Below, piece after piece: positions 18,228 to 26,791 of a DNA stretch of 64,000 nucleotides (positions are counted from its first letter, which is position 1; the number at the start of each line of letters is the position of its first letter). The stretch is taken from contig NZ_OY762653.1 in the NCBI RefSeq assembly GCF_963666195.1, positions 620,001 through 684,000 of the forward strand. Direction: 5' to 3'. This DNA is from Trichococcus shcherbakoviae. Lineage in GTDB: Bacteria > Bacillota > Bacilli > Lactobacillales > Aerococcaceae. The notes under the pieces were generated by a model. It did not search any database. It had not been told where the DNA came from and worked only from the letters and a program-made list of their open reading frames with translations. The position numbers and the translations under genes are program-made.

Positions 18228-19343
18228 TTATTTCGCTCTTTTGTAGAAAGGTTTTGGAATGATTGTCGCTTGGATGCGTTTGTTGCGTATTTCAATCTGG
18301 ATTTCTGTGCCGATGGCGGCCGCTTCCGACTTGACCAAGGCCATCCCGATACTTTTCTTCAAAGTCGGCGATTGCGTTCCGGAAGTGACGATCCCGATTT
18401 CTTCCCCGGCCGCTGAAAAGATTTTGTAGCCTTCGCGCGGGATCCCTCTTTCAGTTGCTTCGAAACCGATGATCTTTTCGGTTGGTCCGTTTTCGCGGAT
18501 TGCCGTCAAGGCAGCTTTGCCGATAAAATCGCTCGTTTTTTTCGTCTTGACCGCAAATCCCAGCCCGGCCGCCAACGGATTGATTTCCTCGGACAATTCA
18601 TGCCCATAGAGCGGCATCCCAGCTTCCAGGCGCAGCGTGTCCCGCGAACCGAGTCCGCAAGGCAATACCCCGTAGGCTTCTCCGGCGGCCAACAGTTTTT
18701 CCCATAAGGAAGCGGTCTGCTCGCTCCCCAGATACAATTCAAAGCCATCTTCGCCGGTATAGCCCGTCCTCGAAATCAGGACATGCGGAATGCCCGCAAC
18801 TTCCTGGTCCGCGATGAAATGGTAATTTCCGATGGCATCCAGATCGGCTTCCGTCAGTTCCTTCAGGATCTTGATGGCTGCCGGTCCCTGCAGGGCGAGC
18901 AGGCCGATGCTGTCGGAAATATTGTTGAGGATCGCTTCCAATCCGTTGTTTTGCTGCATCCACGCATAGACTTTATCCGTGTTGGAAGCATTGCAGACCA
19001 ACAGGTAACTTTCTTTTTCCATTTTGAAAAGGATGACATCATCCACTGCCCCGCCATCCGGATAACACATGATATTGTATTGGGCTTGTCCGATGCTCAT
19101 CACGCTGACATCATTCGTCAGCAGCCCGTTCAGGTAGCTTTCCGCTTCCCCACCGGATATTTCAATTTCCCCCATATGCGAACAATCGAACAGTCCGGCC
19201 CGTTCACGGACTGCTTCATGTTCGGCAAGAATTCCGGAAAATTGGATCGGCATCTCCCATCCCCCGAAATCAATCAGCTTCACGCCGTTCGCTTTATAAT
19301 AATCAAATAATGGCGTGCGTTTACCTATAATTGGTTCACTCAC
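18228..19343 (-). CDS. gcvT: Aminomethyltransferase (glycine cleavage T protein)
   Basis: 371 residues, the normal length for GcvT. Motifs include [20 protein letters not shown] at the start, [27 protein letters not shown] and [12 protein letters not shown]. The enzyme moves the methylene group from lipoyl-GcvH to tetrahydrofolate and releases ammonia. The start is GTG 19343, with AAAGGGG 8 bases upstream; the longer frame to 19430 would add 29 basic residues absent from the family and covers the 5' leader. First gene of the operon; 70 bases separate it from gcvH. No glycine riboswitch was seen upstream, but a palindrome lies in the leader. Confidence 0.95.
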   Translation of the reverse strand: MSEPIIGKRTPLFDYYKANGVKLIDFGGWEMPIQFSGILAEHEAVRERAGLFDCSHMGEIEISGGEAESYLNGLLTNDVSVMSIGQAQYNIMCYPDGGAVDDVILFKMEKESYLLVCNASNTDKVYAWMQQNNGLEAILNNISDSIGLLALQGPAAIKILKELTEADLDAIGNYHFIADQEVAGIPHVLISRTGYTGEDGFELYLGSEQTASLWEKLLAAGEAYGVLPCGLGSRDTLRLEAGMPLYGHELSEEINPLAAGLGFAVKTKKTSDFIGKAALTAIRENGPTEKIIGFEATERGIPREGYKIFSAAGEEIGIVTSGTQSPTLKKSIGMALVKSEAAAIGTEIQIEIRNKRIQATIIPKPFYKRAK

Positions 19344-19413
19344 GTACAAATCCCCCTTTTCTTTCCTGGATTCCGCATTTTTTACGACTGTTTTTCGGCT
19401 TTCCGTCACATTA

Positions 19414-19454
19414 ACGTGTAAACGCTTCACGTCCCTTTGTTATCTATTTTAGCA
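19414..19454 (-). promoter_or_regulatory. gcv operon promoter (extended -10) with a leader palindrome
   Basis: On the minus strand TGCTAAAAT (19454-19446) is an extended -10; a good -35 is not visible. Just downstream lies ACGTGTAAACGCTTCACGT (19414-19432, plus strand), an imperfect 19-base palindrome with 7 of 9 symmetric pairs. It recalls LacI/CcpA-type operators but is not a clean cre site. At about +7 to +25 it could act as a repressor block. Confidence 0.45.
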
Positions 19455-19642
19455 CAGAAAACAGGCAATATACTCTCATAATAGATTGTTCGCATTAAAC
19501 GCAAATCCATTCTCACAATAGCATGGTTCATTTCAAATTACGAAATATATGCTTACGTTATTAAGATTTATTATTTAAATCGTTCGTATTTTGTCCAAAA
19601 ATGACATTTTACTCAATTATTAACAGATTCTTAAAAAGGTAG

Positions 19643-19671
19643 TTGTAAACAAGCAGAATAATGTGTAAAAT
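19643..19671 (+). promoter_or_regulatory. Promoter of the pyruvate carboxylase gene
   Basis: TTGTAA (19643-19648), a 17-base spacer and TAAAAT (19666-19671). In the leader, CGCCAAA (19703-19709) and TTTGGCG (19718-19724) form a 7-bp hairpin or operator dyad about 30 bases downstream of the start point. The remainder of the gap is AT-rich. Confidence 0.65.
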
Positions 19672-19797
19672 GAATAATTAAAAAGATATAATTGATTTCT
19701 CTCGCCAAATTTTCATCTTTGGCGGAAATCACGAATCATTTTTAATCATTGTATAAGAAATGTTTCTGAATTTAATAAAACTGGCGAGGTGGAAATA

Positions 19798-22700
19798 TTG
19801 AAAAAAGTTTTGGTTGCAAATCGCGGCGAAATCGCGATACGTGTATTTCGTGCACTGACTGAACTGAAAATCCCTACTGTTGGCGTTTACGCGCAAGAGG
19901 ATGAAGGTTCTGTGCACCGTTTTAAAGCAGATGAAGCCTATTTGGTCGGAAAAGGCAAAAAGCCTATCGACGCCTATCTGGACATCGAAGACCTGATCCG
20001 CATCGCTAAAGAATCCGGTGCAGACGGCATTCATCCTGGATATGGTTTCTTATCTGAAAATATCGACTTCGCTAGACGTTGCCAAGAAGAAGGCATCAAA
20101 TTCATCGGCCCTTCTTTGGAACATCTGGACATTTTTGGCGATAAAATCAAAGCAAAAGTTGCAGCTGTGGAAGCCGGCATCCAGTCAATCCCTGGTTCGG
20201 ACGGTCCAGTCGCAAACATCGACGAAGTCATCGAGTTTGCGGAAACCTACAACTACCCGATCATGATCAAAGCGGCTTTAGGTGGCGGCGGACGCGGCAT
20301 GCGTATGGCCTTCAACGAACAAGAAGCCCGCGAAGGTTTCGAAAGAGCCCGCAGTGAAGCTTTGGCAGCATTCGGCAGCGATGAAATTTATGTCGAAAAA
20401 TACATTCAAGATCCAAAGCACATCGAAATTCAGATTTTAGGTGATGAGCATGGCAACATCGTTCACCTTTACGAGCGCGACTGCTCCGTGCAACGCCGCC
20501 ATCAAAAAGTTGTCGAAGTGGCACCATGCGTTTCCATGTCGGATCAAGTCCGCCATGAAATCTGTAACTCTGCACTTCAATTGATGAAACACGTCGGCTA
20601 TGTGAATGCTGGAACTGTTGAATTCCTTTTGGAAGGCGACCAATTCTACTTCATCGAAGTGAATCCGCGTGTCCAAGTGGAGCACACAATCACAGAATTG
20701 ATCACAGGAGTCGATATCGTGCAATCACAGATCCTGATCGCCCAAGGACAAGATCTGCATAAAGAAATCGGTATCCCGCAACAGGCAAATATCCCGTTGA
20801 TCGGCGCTGCTATCCAATGCCGGATCACGACGGAAGATCCGTTGAACAATTTCTTCCCTGACACCGGAAAAATCAACACTTACCGTTCTCCAGGCGGCTT
20901 CGGTATCCGATTGGATGCTGGTAACGGATTCCAAGGTACGGTCGTAACACCGTTCTTCGACTCCTTATTGGTTAAATTATGCGTACACGCTTCGACATTT
21001 GATCAAGCCGTCAGCAAAATGGAACGTTCGCTGATCGAATTTCGTATCCGTGGCGTGAAAACGAACATCCCGTTCATGTTCAACGTCATCACGCACCCGA
21101 TCTTTGTATCAGGCGATGCGAAAACGACATTCATCGATACGACGCCGGAATTGTTCGAATTCCCTAAAACGCGCGACCGTGGTAACAAAACGATGCAGTA
21201 CATCGGAAACATTACCGTTAATGGCTTCCCGGGCATCCAAAAAGGCCACAAGAAATTCTATGACAAGCCTAGAATCCCGACTGACATTGTCGTGCCGGAA
21301 CAAAAAATCATTACCGCCAAAAATATTTTGGATGAAAAAGGCCCTGCAGCCGTCAGCCAATGGATCAAGGACCAAAACCATGTGCTCTTGACGGACACGA
21401 CTTTCCGTGACGCGCACCAAAGTTTGTTGGCTACCCGTATCCGCACAAACGAAATGCAAGCCATCGCAGCTGAAACGCAAGCAGCAATTCCACAATTGTT
21501 CTCTTCGGAAATGTGGGGAGGAGCTACCTTCGACGTGGCCTACCGCTTCCTGAGCGAAGATCCTTGGAAACGATTGAAGAAACTGCGCTCGCAGATGCCG
21601 GATACTTTATTGCAGATGCTGTTCCGTGGATCGAATGCAGTCGGATACCAAAACTATCCCGACAACGGTTTGGAAGAGTTCATCAGACTTGCAGCTAAAA
21701 ACGGGATCGACGTTTTCCGTATCTTCGATAGCTTGAACTGGACGAAGCAGATGGAAAGAAGCATCCAGTACGTACGCGACAACGATAAGATCGCTGAAGC
21801 AGCCATCTGTTACACAGGCGATATCAATGATCCGACACAAACGAAATATACAATCCAATACTACAAAGAGATGGCCAAAGAGCTGGAATCATTGGGCGCA
21901 CACATTATCGCAATCAAGGATATGGCAGGTCTTTTGAAACCGCAAGCGGCTTACCGTCTGATCAGCGAGTTGAAGGATACTGTCGATCTGCCGATCCATC
22001 TGCATACGCATGATACAAGCGGAAACGGCATCTACACATACTCAGAAGCGATCAAAGCCGGCGTCGACATCGTAGACGTGGCAATGAGTGCCATGAGCGG
22101 TACGACTAGCCAACCGAGCATCAGCAGCTTGTACTATGCTTTGGAAGGTTCTGAACACGAGCCGGACATCAACATCCATAACGTGCACAAAATCAACCGT
22201 TATTGGGAAGATATCCGTGACTACTACGAAGAATTCGAAGGCGGCATCCAAACGACTTCAACAGAAGTCTACGACCACCAAATGCCGGGCGGACAATACA
22301 CGAACCTGCAACAACAGGCGAATGCTGTCGGCTTGAACGACGAGTGGGATAAAGTCAAAGAAATGTATGCTGACGTGAACAAAATGTTCGGCGACATCGT
22401 GAAAGTGACACCATCTTCAAAAGTTGTCGGCGATATGGCCCTGTTCATGGTCCAAAATAAATTGAATGAAGAAGATGTCTACGCAAAAGGCGAAACCATC
22501 GACTTCCCTGAATCCGTCATCAGCTTCTTCAAAGGCGATTTGGGTCAACCGACAGGCGGATTCCCTGAAAGATTGCAAGAGATCATCCTGAAAGGCAAAC
22601 AAGCCATCACAGTAAGACCTGGCAGCCTGCGTGAACCGATTGACTTCGTTGCTTTGAAGGCCGAGTTGGAGGAGAAAATCCAACGCACAGCCAGCGATGA

Positions 22701-23229
22701 GGACGTCATCAGCTACCTGATGTACCCGCAAATCTTCCTGGATTATATCGCAGTCTACGATAAGTTCGGCGATGTCACTAAGCTTGACACTCCTACTTTC
22801 TTCCACGGCATGCGTATGGGCGAGCAGATCGAAGTCCAGATTGAAAAAGGAAAAACCTTGATCATCAAACTGAACTCGATCGGGGAGCCTGATTCGGACG
22901 GGATGCGCATCCTTTACTTCGACCTGAATGGCCAAGGCCGTGAAATTGAAGTCAAAGACATGTCCATCACCAGCACGAAAGCGATCCGCAAAAAAGCGGA
23001 ACCTACAAACAAAGAACACGTCGGCGCAACAATGCCGGGTTCTGTATTGGAAGTTCTCGTCAAACGCGGCGACCGCGTTTCGCAAGGCGATCCAGTCGTG
23101 ATCACCGAAGCGATGAAGATGGAAACGATGATCCGTTCCACAATCAACGGTGTCGTCGATCAGATCTATGTCATCGACGGCGATCAGATCGAAGCCGGAG
23201 ACCTATTGATCGAAATCGAAGCAAAATAA
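19798..23229 (+). CDS. pyc: Pyruvate carboxylase
   Basis: 1143 residues, a complete single-chain pyruvate carboxylase. In order: biotin carboxylase domain (residues 1-450; KKVLVANRGEIAIRVFRA, ATP-grasp loop GGGGRGMRMA, EVNPRVQVEH); carboxyltransferase domain (about 530-800; TDTTFRDAHQSLLATR, metal-binding HLHTHDTSG); tetramerisation/PYC-OADA region; and a C-terminal biotinyl domain with EAMKMETM. It makes oxaloacetate from pyruvate, refilling the precursor pool for aspartate and glutamate. The start is TTG 19798 with GAGGTGG 5 bases upstream; an in-frame GTG at 19789 overlaps that site. Monocistronic. A long structured element follows the stop at once. Confidence 0.97.
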   Translation: MKKVLVANRGEIAIRVFRALTELKIPTVGVYAQEDEGSVHRFKADEAYLVGKGKKPIDAYLDIEDLIRIAKESGADGIHPGYGFLSENIDFARRCQEEGIKFIGPSLEHLDIFGDKIKAKVAAVEAGIQSIPGSDGPVANIDEVIEFAETYNYPIMIKAALGGGGRGMRMAFNEQEAREGFERARSEALAAFGSDEIYVEKYIQDPKHIEIQILGDEHGNIVHLYERDCSVQRRHQKVVEVAPCVSMSDQVRHEICNSALQLMKHVGYVNAGTVEFLLEGDQFYFIEVNPRVQVEHTITELITGVDIVQSQILIAQGQDLHKEIGIPQQANIPLIGAAIQCRITTEDPLNNFFPDTGKINTYRSPGGFGIRLDAGNGFQGTVVTPFFDSLLVKLCVHASTFDQAVSKMERSLIEFRIRGVKTNIPFMFNVITHPIFVSGDAKTTFIDTTPELFEFPKTRDRGNKTMQYIGNITVNGFPGIQKGHKKFYDKPRIPTDIVVPEQKIITAKNILDEKGPAAVSQWIKDQNHVLLTDTTFRDAHQSLLATRIRTNEMQAIAAETQAAIPQLFSSEMWGGATFDVAYRFLSEDPWKRLKKLRSQMPDTLLQMLFRGSNAVGYQNYPDNGLEEFIRLAAKNGIDVFRIFDSLNWTKQMERSIQYVRDNDKIAEAAICYTGDINDPTQTKYTIQYYKEMAKELESLGAHIIAIKDMAGLLKPQAAYRLISELKDTVDLPIHLHTHDTSGNGIYTYSEAIKAGVDIVDVAMSAMSGTTSQPSISSLYYALEGSEHEPDINIHNVHKINRYWEDIRDYYEEFEGGIQTTSTEVYDHQMPGGQYTNLQQQANAVGLNDEWDKVKEMYADVNKMFGDIVKVTPSSKVVGDMALFMVQNKLNEEDVYAKGETIDFPESVISFFKGDLGQPTGGFPERLQEIILKGKQAITVRPGSLREPIDFVALKAELEEKIQRTASDEDVISYLMYPQIFLDYIAVYDKFGDVTKLDTPTFFHGMRMGEQIEVQIEKGKTLIIKLNSIGEPDSDGMRILYFDLNGQGREIEVKDMSITSTKAIRKKAEPTNKEHVGATMPGSVLEVLVKRGDRVSQGDPVVITEAMKMETMIRSTINGVVDQIYVIDGDQIEAGDLLIEIEAK

Positions 23230-23240
23230 AAAAATAGAAA

Positions 23241-23354
23241 AGCGGAACGGGTTCGTTCAGCCCTGAAAGAATTTTAGGAAATCGTGCCGACTGAGCATCG
23301 TAGAGCGCAATAGGTACGATTTATCTAAATTCCGAAGGGCTTACCCGTGTAGCT
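23241..23354 (+). repeat. Structured 3'-end hairpin element, copy A
   Basis: A stem-loop of about 110 bases beginning 12 bases after the pyc stop. Stems: ACGGG (23247-23251)/CCCGT (23344-23348); AGCCCT (23259-23264)/AGGGCT (23336-23341); GAATTTTAG (23269-23277)/CTAAATTC (23325-23332) with one bulge; AAATCGT (23279-23285)/ACGATTT (23316-23322). The loop contains GAGCATCGTAGAGCGCAAT. Copy B at 55472 has the same loop (GAGCATCGCAGAGCGCAAT) and the same layout, but different base pairs in the outer and inner stems, so pairing is conserved while sequence is not. Both copies end in GCTAGACA. There is no U-run, so it is not a plain terminator. Confidence 0.8.
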
Positions 23355-23370
23355 AGACAACTTATTATAA

Positions 23371-23412
23371 GCACAAGAAGGGGAGGCTCCAAAGGAGACC
23401 TCCCTTTCGTGC
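23371..23412 (+). terminator. Probable terminator hairpin downstream of pyc
   Basis: GGGAGG-CTCC (23381-23390) pairs with GGAG-A-CCTCCC (23394-23404), flanked by GCAC...GTGC, with only a short T-stretch (CTTTC) after the stem. The weak tail keeps confidence modest. Confidence 0.45.
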
Positions 23413-23439
23413 CGCTTTCCCTAGCGTCATATCAGTAAA

Positions 23440-23622
23440 TGTCCGATAACCATAAGGAATCGGACATCCAGCTACCACACGCTTCGGGCGTTGTCCGATA
23501 ACCGCAAAGAATCGGACATTCAGTTACCACTCGCCTCGAGGGTTGTCCGATAACTGCAATGAATCGGACATCCAGCTACCAACCGCTTCGAGCGTTGTCC
23601 GATAACCGCAAGGAATCGGACA
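23440..23622. repeat. 52-bp tandem hairpin array, locus 1 (four copies)
   Basis: Four copies of TGTCCGAT-N11-ATCGGACA start at 23440, 23492, 23544 and 23596, an exact 52-base period. Each dyad has an 8-bp perfect stem and an 11-base loop (AACCGCAAAGA type). The 25-base linkers resemble one another (CCAGCTACC...CGCTTCGAGCG) and contain a small CGCT-TCG-AGCG stem. The same dyad, loop length and period recur at 59809-60138 with an unrelated linker. It is not CRISPR: linkers are near-copies, the period is constant and no cas genes are present. Confidence 0.9.
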
Positions 23623-23711
23623 TCTAGCGACCTATCAGCAAGAAGAGAGACAGCTCATCCTGCGATCGCTCTTTCATATCCGTAATGAACTGCCCCAAGG
23701 AGGAACCTTTT

Positions 23712-24149
23712 TTGAAAAATGAATTAAAGCCCTATGTCCACGTCGCCCAATACTACGAAACTGATCAGATGAAGATCATCCACCACTCCAATTACATCCG
23801 TTGGTTCGAGGAAGCCCGCATCGACTTCTTGGATCAAATCGGTGCAAATTACGCAAACTTGGAAGCGAACGGCATCGTAAGCCCGGTGCTGACAGTCGAA
23901 GCCCAATATAAGGCAATGGTCCGCTATGGCGACTCCGTCTATGTCCTGCCCGAAATCGATTCATACAACGGAATCAAATTGTGTCTGGCCTACCGCGTCA
24001 TCGATGTCGCAACTGGCGAGTTGCGCACGACCGGCAAAAGCAAGCATTGCTTCCTGAACGAGACTGGCCGACCTGTTTCGTTGAAGAAAGTCCAACCACA
24101 TGTACATGCTAGCTTCGAAAAGTATCGGGATCATGTTTTCAGCGTTTGA
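23712..24149 (+). CDS. Acyl-CoA thioesterase (hotdog fold, YbgC/4-hydroxybenzoyl-CoA thioesterase type)
   Basis: 145 residues with the hotdog-fold thioesterase signature YETDQMKIIHHSNYIRWFEEAR, in which the Asp of YxTDxMxxxHHxxYxxWFEEAR is catalytic; VEAQYKAMVRYGDSVYV follows. The length matches YbgC-type acyl-CoA thioesterases that hydrolyse short-chain acyl-CoA. The start is TTG 23712: AGGAGG at 23698-23703 is 8 bases upstream, whereas the longer frame from 23685 begins before that site. It stands alone, after the hairpin array and convergent with the Nudix gene. Confidence 0.88.
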   Translation: MKNELKPYVHVAQYYETDQMKIIHHSNYIRWFEEARIDFLDQIGANYANLEANGIVSPVLTVEAQYKAMVRYGDSVYVLPEIDSYNGIKLCLAYRVIDVATGELRTTGKSKHCFLNETGRPVSLKKVQPHVHASFEKYRDHVFSV

Positions 24150-24313
24150 TCAGGTGTTTTAGGCAGCCACCAGTAAAAATATCTGACACAAGCACCAAAT
24201 AGCCTCTCAGCTTCGTAAAAGCGGCCTTTAAGAGTTAAACCTGTTTCGGATGCGCCAATATACTCATCACCAGAACATGCCAGCAAGGTGTCTTTATCTA
24301 TCGCAAAAAGCAT
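24131..24313 (-). other. Doubtful 60-codon frame, possible gene fragment
   Basis: This frame, containing LACSGDEYIGASETGLTLKG and ending within the thioesterase 3' end, has no ribosome site, and its ATG lies inside the terminator stem at 24305-24344. The composition looks protein-like, so it might be the tail of a lost gene. I would not call it a gene. Confidence 0.15.
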
Positions 24314-24346
24314 GAGCCCTCAAATGAATGGGCTCATGCTTTTTAT
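24305..24346. terminator. Bidirectional terminator between the thioesterase and Nudix genes
   Basis: AAAAAGCATGAGCCC (24305-24319) pairs perfectly with GGGCTCATGCTTTTT (24330-24344) around a 10-base loop; A- and T-tracts serve both directions for two convergent genes. Confidence 0.88.
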
Positions 24347-24966
24347 TCTGCGTTCTGATTTTCATTTTGTTCCAATATGCTCACGAAGCGGTCGGTCAGG
24401 TTCGCGGTGAATCCCCAGAGTCGATGGGTCTCCAGATGGTAGAACGGGACGCTATGGACGCCGATCCTGAATTTGTAGTCCCTGCCGTTCGGAATCAGTT
24501 CGAACGGGAAATCATCCGGGTGCTCCAGCCGAACCGTCGAAGAGTAGTAAGTCGGCCGGTTATCCATGAAATACTGAAGCGGCACCGTGAAAATTTCCTG
24601 AACTTCCTTATTGAAGCGGATATCATCCTTGTCCACGCCGACGATTTCGCCGACATAGCAATGAATGATTGCACGCTCGTTCATGATATAGTCCATTTCC
24701 CCCAAAATATTGATATTGTCCCTTTTTATGTTCAACTCTTCCATTGTTTCGCGGATCGCCGTTTCTTCAAAGCTCTCCCCAGACTCTACTGCGCCGCCCG
24801 GGAATGAGGTATCCCCTGGTTGGGAGATATGCTCGCCCCGCACCTCATAAAGGACATGCAGCGCTCCGTCCACCCTGATCAAAGGGAGCAGGACGGAGAA
24901 ATAGCGCTGTTCCCCGATCGGCTCGGGTTCGTGTTCCGCCAATATTTTTTTGATATCCTCCAGCAT
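24343..24966 (-). CDS. Nudix hydrolase, probably CoA pyrophosphatase type
   Basis: 207 residues with a complete Nudix box: GGAVESGESFEETAIRETME followed by EL (GX5EX7REUXEEXGU), near residues 57-79. Ahead of it the stretch SVLLPLIRVDGALHVLYEVRG resembles the LLPL pattern seen in CoA diphosphatases (YeaB/NUDT7 group). That group hydrolyses CoA or acyl-CoA to phosphopantetheine and 3',5'-ADP. The assignment to that subgroup is tentative; other nucleotide diphosphates are possible. It lies 88 bases after yjbQ and is convergent with the thioesterase gene. Confidence 0.85.
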   Translation of the reverse strand: MLEDIKKILAEHEPEPIGEQRYFSVLLPLIRVDGALHVLYEVRGEHISQPGDTSFPGGAVESGESFEETAIRETMEELNIKRDNINILGEMDYIMNERAIIHCYVGEIVGVDKDDIRFNKEVQEIFTVPLQYFMDNRPTYYSSTVRLEHPDDFPFELIPNGRDYKFRIGVHSVPFYHLETHRLWGFTANLTDRFVSILEQNENQNAE

Positions 24967-25054
24967 CGTGTCCTCACCTACCGCTTGTTTTTCTTATATT
25001 ATACACGCTATTATCTCGAATTCGAAACAATATGCTTGAGCCATTTTTTTTAAC

Positions 25055-25462
25055 CTATCCGGCGATGATCTTCACGTGGAATTTGCGGTTGCGCGGGCCA
25101 TCGTAATCCCAGAAGTAGATGCTTTGCCAAGTCCCCAGCAGCATCTTTCCTTCCGTCAAGATGATCGTTTCGCCGGCACCGGTCAAGGATGACTTGATGT
25201 GGGCATCGGAATTGCCTTCGACGTGCCTGTAGCTCCCCTTGTTCGGAAACGTATCCGTATAACCCCAATTCATGTCCTTCTGCACATCCGGATCGGCATT
25301 TTCATTGATCGTGATGGCGGCTGTCGTGTGCGGACAGAAGACGCCCATGATGCCGTCCTTCACGCCGCTTTTTGCCAAAGCATCCTCGAGATAGACATCG
25401 ATGTTCGTCAACGACTGTTTGCCGCTTGTTTGGATTCGGTACGTGAACAGATTTTGGCTCAT
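25055..25462 (-). CDS. YjbQ/UPF0047 family protein (secondary thiamine-phosphate synthase family)
   Basis: 135 residues with the UPF0047 signature: FCPHTTAAITINENADPDV (histidine and asparagine of the proposed active site), the HVEGNSDAHIKSSLTGAG block, and GTWQSIYFWDYDGPRNRKFH at the C-terminus. Members complement thiamine-phosphate synthase mutants weakly, and their physiological role is unclear. It starts 31 bases after the stop of the tocopherol-cyclase-like gene, so the two are probably on one transcript. Confidence 0.93.
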   Translation of the reverse strand: MSQNLFTYRIQTSGKQSLTNIDVYLEDALAKSGVKDGIMGVFCPHTTAAITINENADPDVQKDMNWGYTDTFPNKGSYRHVEGNSDAHIKSSLTGAGETIILTEGKMLLGTWQSIYFWDYDGPRNRKFHVKIIAG

Positions 25463-25493
25463 TTCCCTTTCCTCCCTTCCGCTCTACAAAAAT

Positions 25494-26462
25494 TTAGCGC
25501 ACGACTTCGATGCCGGCTACATTCCCGACATCGTGATAATTTTTCCCGGTTTTCTTGTCGCTGAAGTCAACCGTGACGATGCCGGAAAGTCCTTCTTTGA
25601 TCAACTTATTCATCCCCTGTTCGGTCGGTGCCAGTAAAGCCCCGCCGTGGAGCACTTCCGCACAGATGGTAAGGGAGGCGGAGGCATGGGAAACTTCGAT
25701 TTCGATGCGGTCATCGGTCAATAATCCCAAAGTGAATTTGCTGCGGTTATAGGTCGCAAATCGGTATTCCTCTCCTTCCACGATAAAGTTGCAGATGAAA
25801 CCCTCGAATGAGGATCCGCGAAAAGGGATTTTCGCCACCGAGAAGAAAAGGCTGGTGCCCTCGTCCCGGAAATGATTGCACTGGATCCAGACATACTCTT
25901 CCGGAAAAGACGTCCCCCAGTCCTTTTCAAGGTAGCCTTTGCCCCCTGTAAAATCGCGGGTCTTGGTTCCAATCGCCACAGTTCCGTCGATGGCGTGATT
26001 CATGCTGATGACGCCGTGGTAACATTCCATGTTCGGGATGTAGGCGAAGAAACCCATGATGGATGGCGACACCGGTGTGCGTTTGACCGCTTGGAATGGC
26101 CCTAGTTTCAGGATGCCTTCTATCCGGAAATCCTCCTCTTCCAGATGCACACTGACGAGCGTTTCCGAAAAAACGCTGTTGCCGACTTTCAGCACAAATG
26201 GCGTTTGGTTGTATTGAAACGCAGACAATGGATAACGGATGTAGCCGGTCCGCAGCTCTTTATCGAGCGCTTCTCCGACATGGACATAGGAATATTGGAT
26301 GAAACAGTGCGGGTCTTCCTCGGTGATCGAAATGCCGGGAATCAGGCTGAGGACGGTTTTTTCATCTGCTGAAACACTTTTGAAATACCATCCTTCAAAA
26401 TAGGGACCTTGCTTTTTCAGGTCGCCTTGAAACAAGATCGGATGGGTCACTTTGTTTGCCAT
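25494..26462 (-). CDS. Tocopherol-cyclase-like family protein
   Basis: 322 residues, beta-rich, no signal peptide. It contains GPYFEGWYFKSVSADEKTVL at the N-terminus, YLEKDWGTSFPEEYVWIQCN in the middle, and SPSIMGFFAYIPNMECYHGV. FEGWYFK and KDWGxSxPxxWIWxQxN are the marks of the family that includes plant tocopherol cyclase (VTE1). In bacteria without tocopherol the function is unknown; carotenoid or lipid chemistry has been suggested for relatives. The start ATG 26462 follows AAAGGAAG; the long upstream frame to 26780 is the translated hairpin array. Downstream partner: yjbQ. Confidence 0.85.
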   Translation of the reverse strand: MANKVTHPILFQGDLKKQGPYFEGWYFKSVSADEKTVLSLIPGISITEEDPHCFIQYSYVHVGEALDKELRTGYIRYPLSAFQYNQTPFVLKVGNSVFSETLVSVHLEEEDFRIEGILKLGPFQAVKRTPVSPSIMGFFAYIPNMECYHGVISMNHAIDGTVAIGTKTRDFTGGKGYLEKDWGTSFPEEYVWIQCNHFRDEGTSLFFSVAKIPFRGSSFEGFICNFIVEGEEYRFATYNRSKFTLGLLTDDRIEIEVSHASASLTICAEVLHGGALLAPTEQGMNKLIKEGLSGIVTVDFSDKKTGKNYHDVGNVAGIEVVR

Positions 26463-26603
26463 GGCGCAGCGCTTCCTTTCGCATGCATTCTTATCTTTAC
26501 TATGCAACAACACCCCTTGTTCCGTCAATTTTTTGCATTTGCAGGAGAGTCGTTTTTTCGTTTTATCCGGTTGTTTAGCCAATGGTTGTTTTTTGAATGT
26601 CAG

Positions 26604-26763
26604 CTCCGCTGAGAGTGCCCTCATCGGAGAACGGTATTGCGCCAGGGAGCTCAATTCCGACGAGCGAATGTCCGCCGGAGTTGCCTGCGTAGCGGACGGC
26701 TGCACTCCGGCGAAGCCGCCGTGGTCGGAGGTGATGATCTTTTTGGATCTTTTCCTCCGGCGA
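26604..26763. repeat. Hairpin array of the CTCCGG family, locus 2a (period about 50)
   Basis: Degenerate copies of CTCCGGCGA-N8-TCGCCGGAG start near 26604, 26655, 26705 and 26755, about 50 bases apart. The clearest are CTCCGCTGA...TCATCGGAG (26604-26629) and CTCCGGCGA...TGGTCGGAG (26705-26730). It fills most of the gap between the tocopherol-cyclase-like gene and the 525-residue membrane protein, and makes false open frames. Confidence 0.7.
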
Positions 26764-26791
26764 ATCAACAGCACCCTCATTCGTGCGCAAC

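Noticed and set aside
19344-19600. Glycine riboswitch ahead of gcvT
   Set aside because: No tandem aptamer signature; the leader is about 95 bases only.
23440-23622. CRISPR-like pattern of 27-base palindromes with 25-base spacers
   Set aside because: Spacers are near-copies of one another, the period is constant, the dyad carries an 11-base variable loop and no cas genes are in the window.
24131-24313. 60-codon minus-strand frame between the thioesterase and Nudix genes
   Set aside because: No ribosome site, ATG inside a terminator, overlaps the thioesterase end; listed only as doubtful.
26463-26780. N-terminal extension of the tocopherol-cyclase-like protein to 428 residues
   Set aside because: The extra 106 codons are the CTCCGG hairpin array; a good ribosome site precedes ATG 26462.
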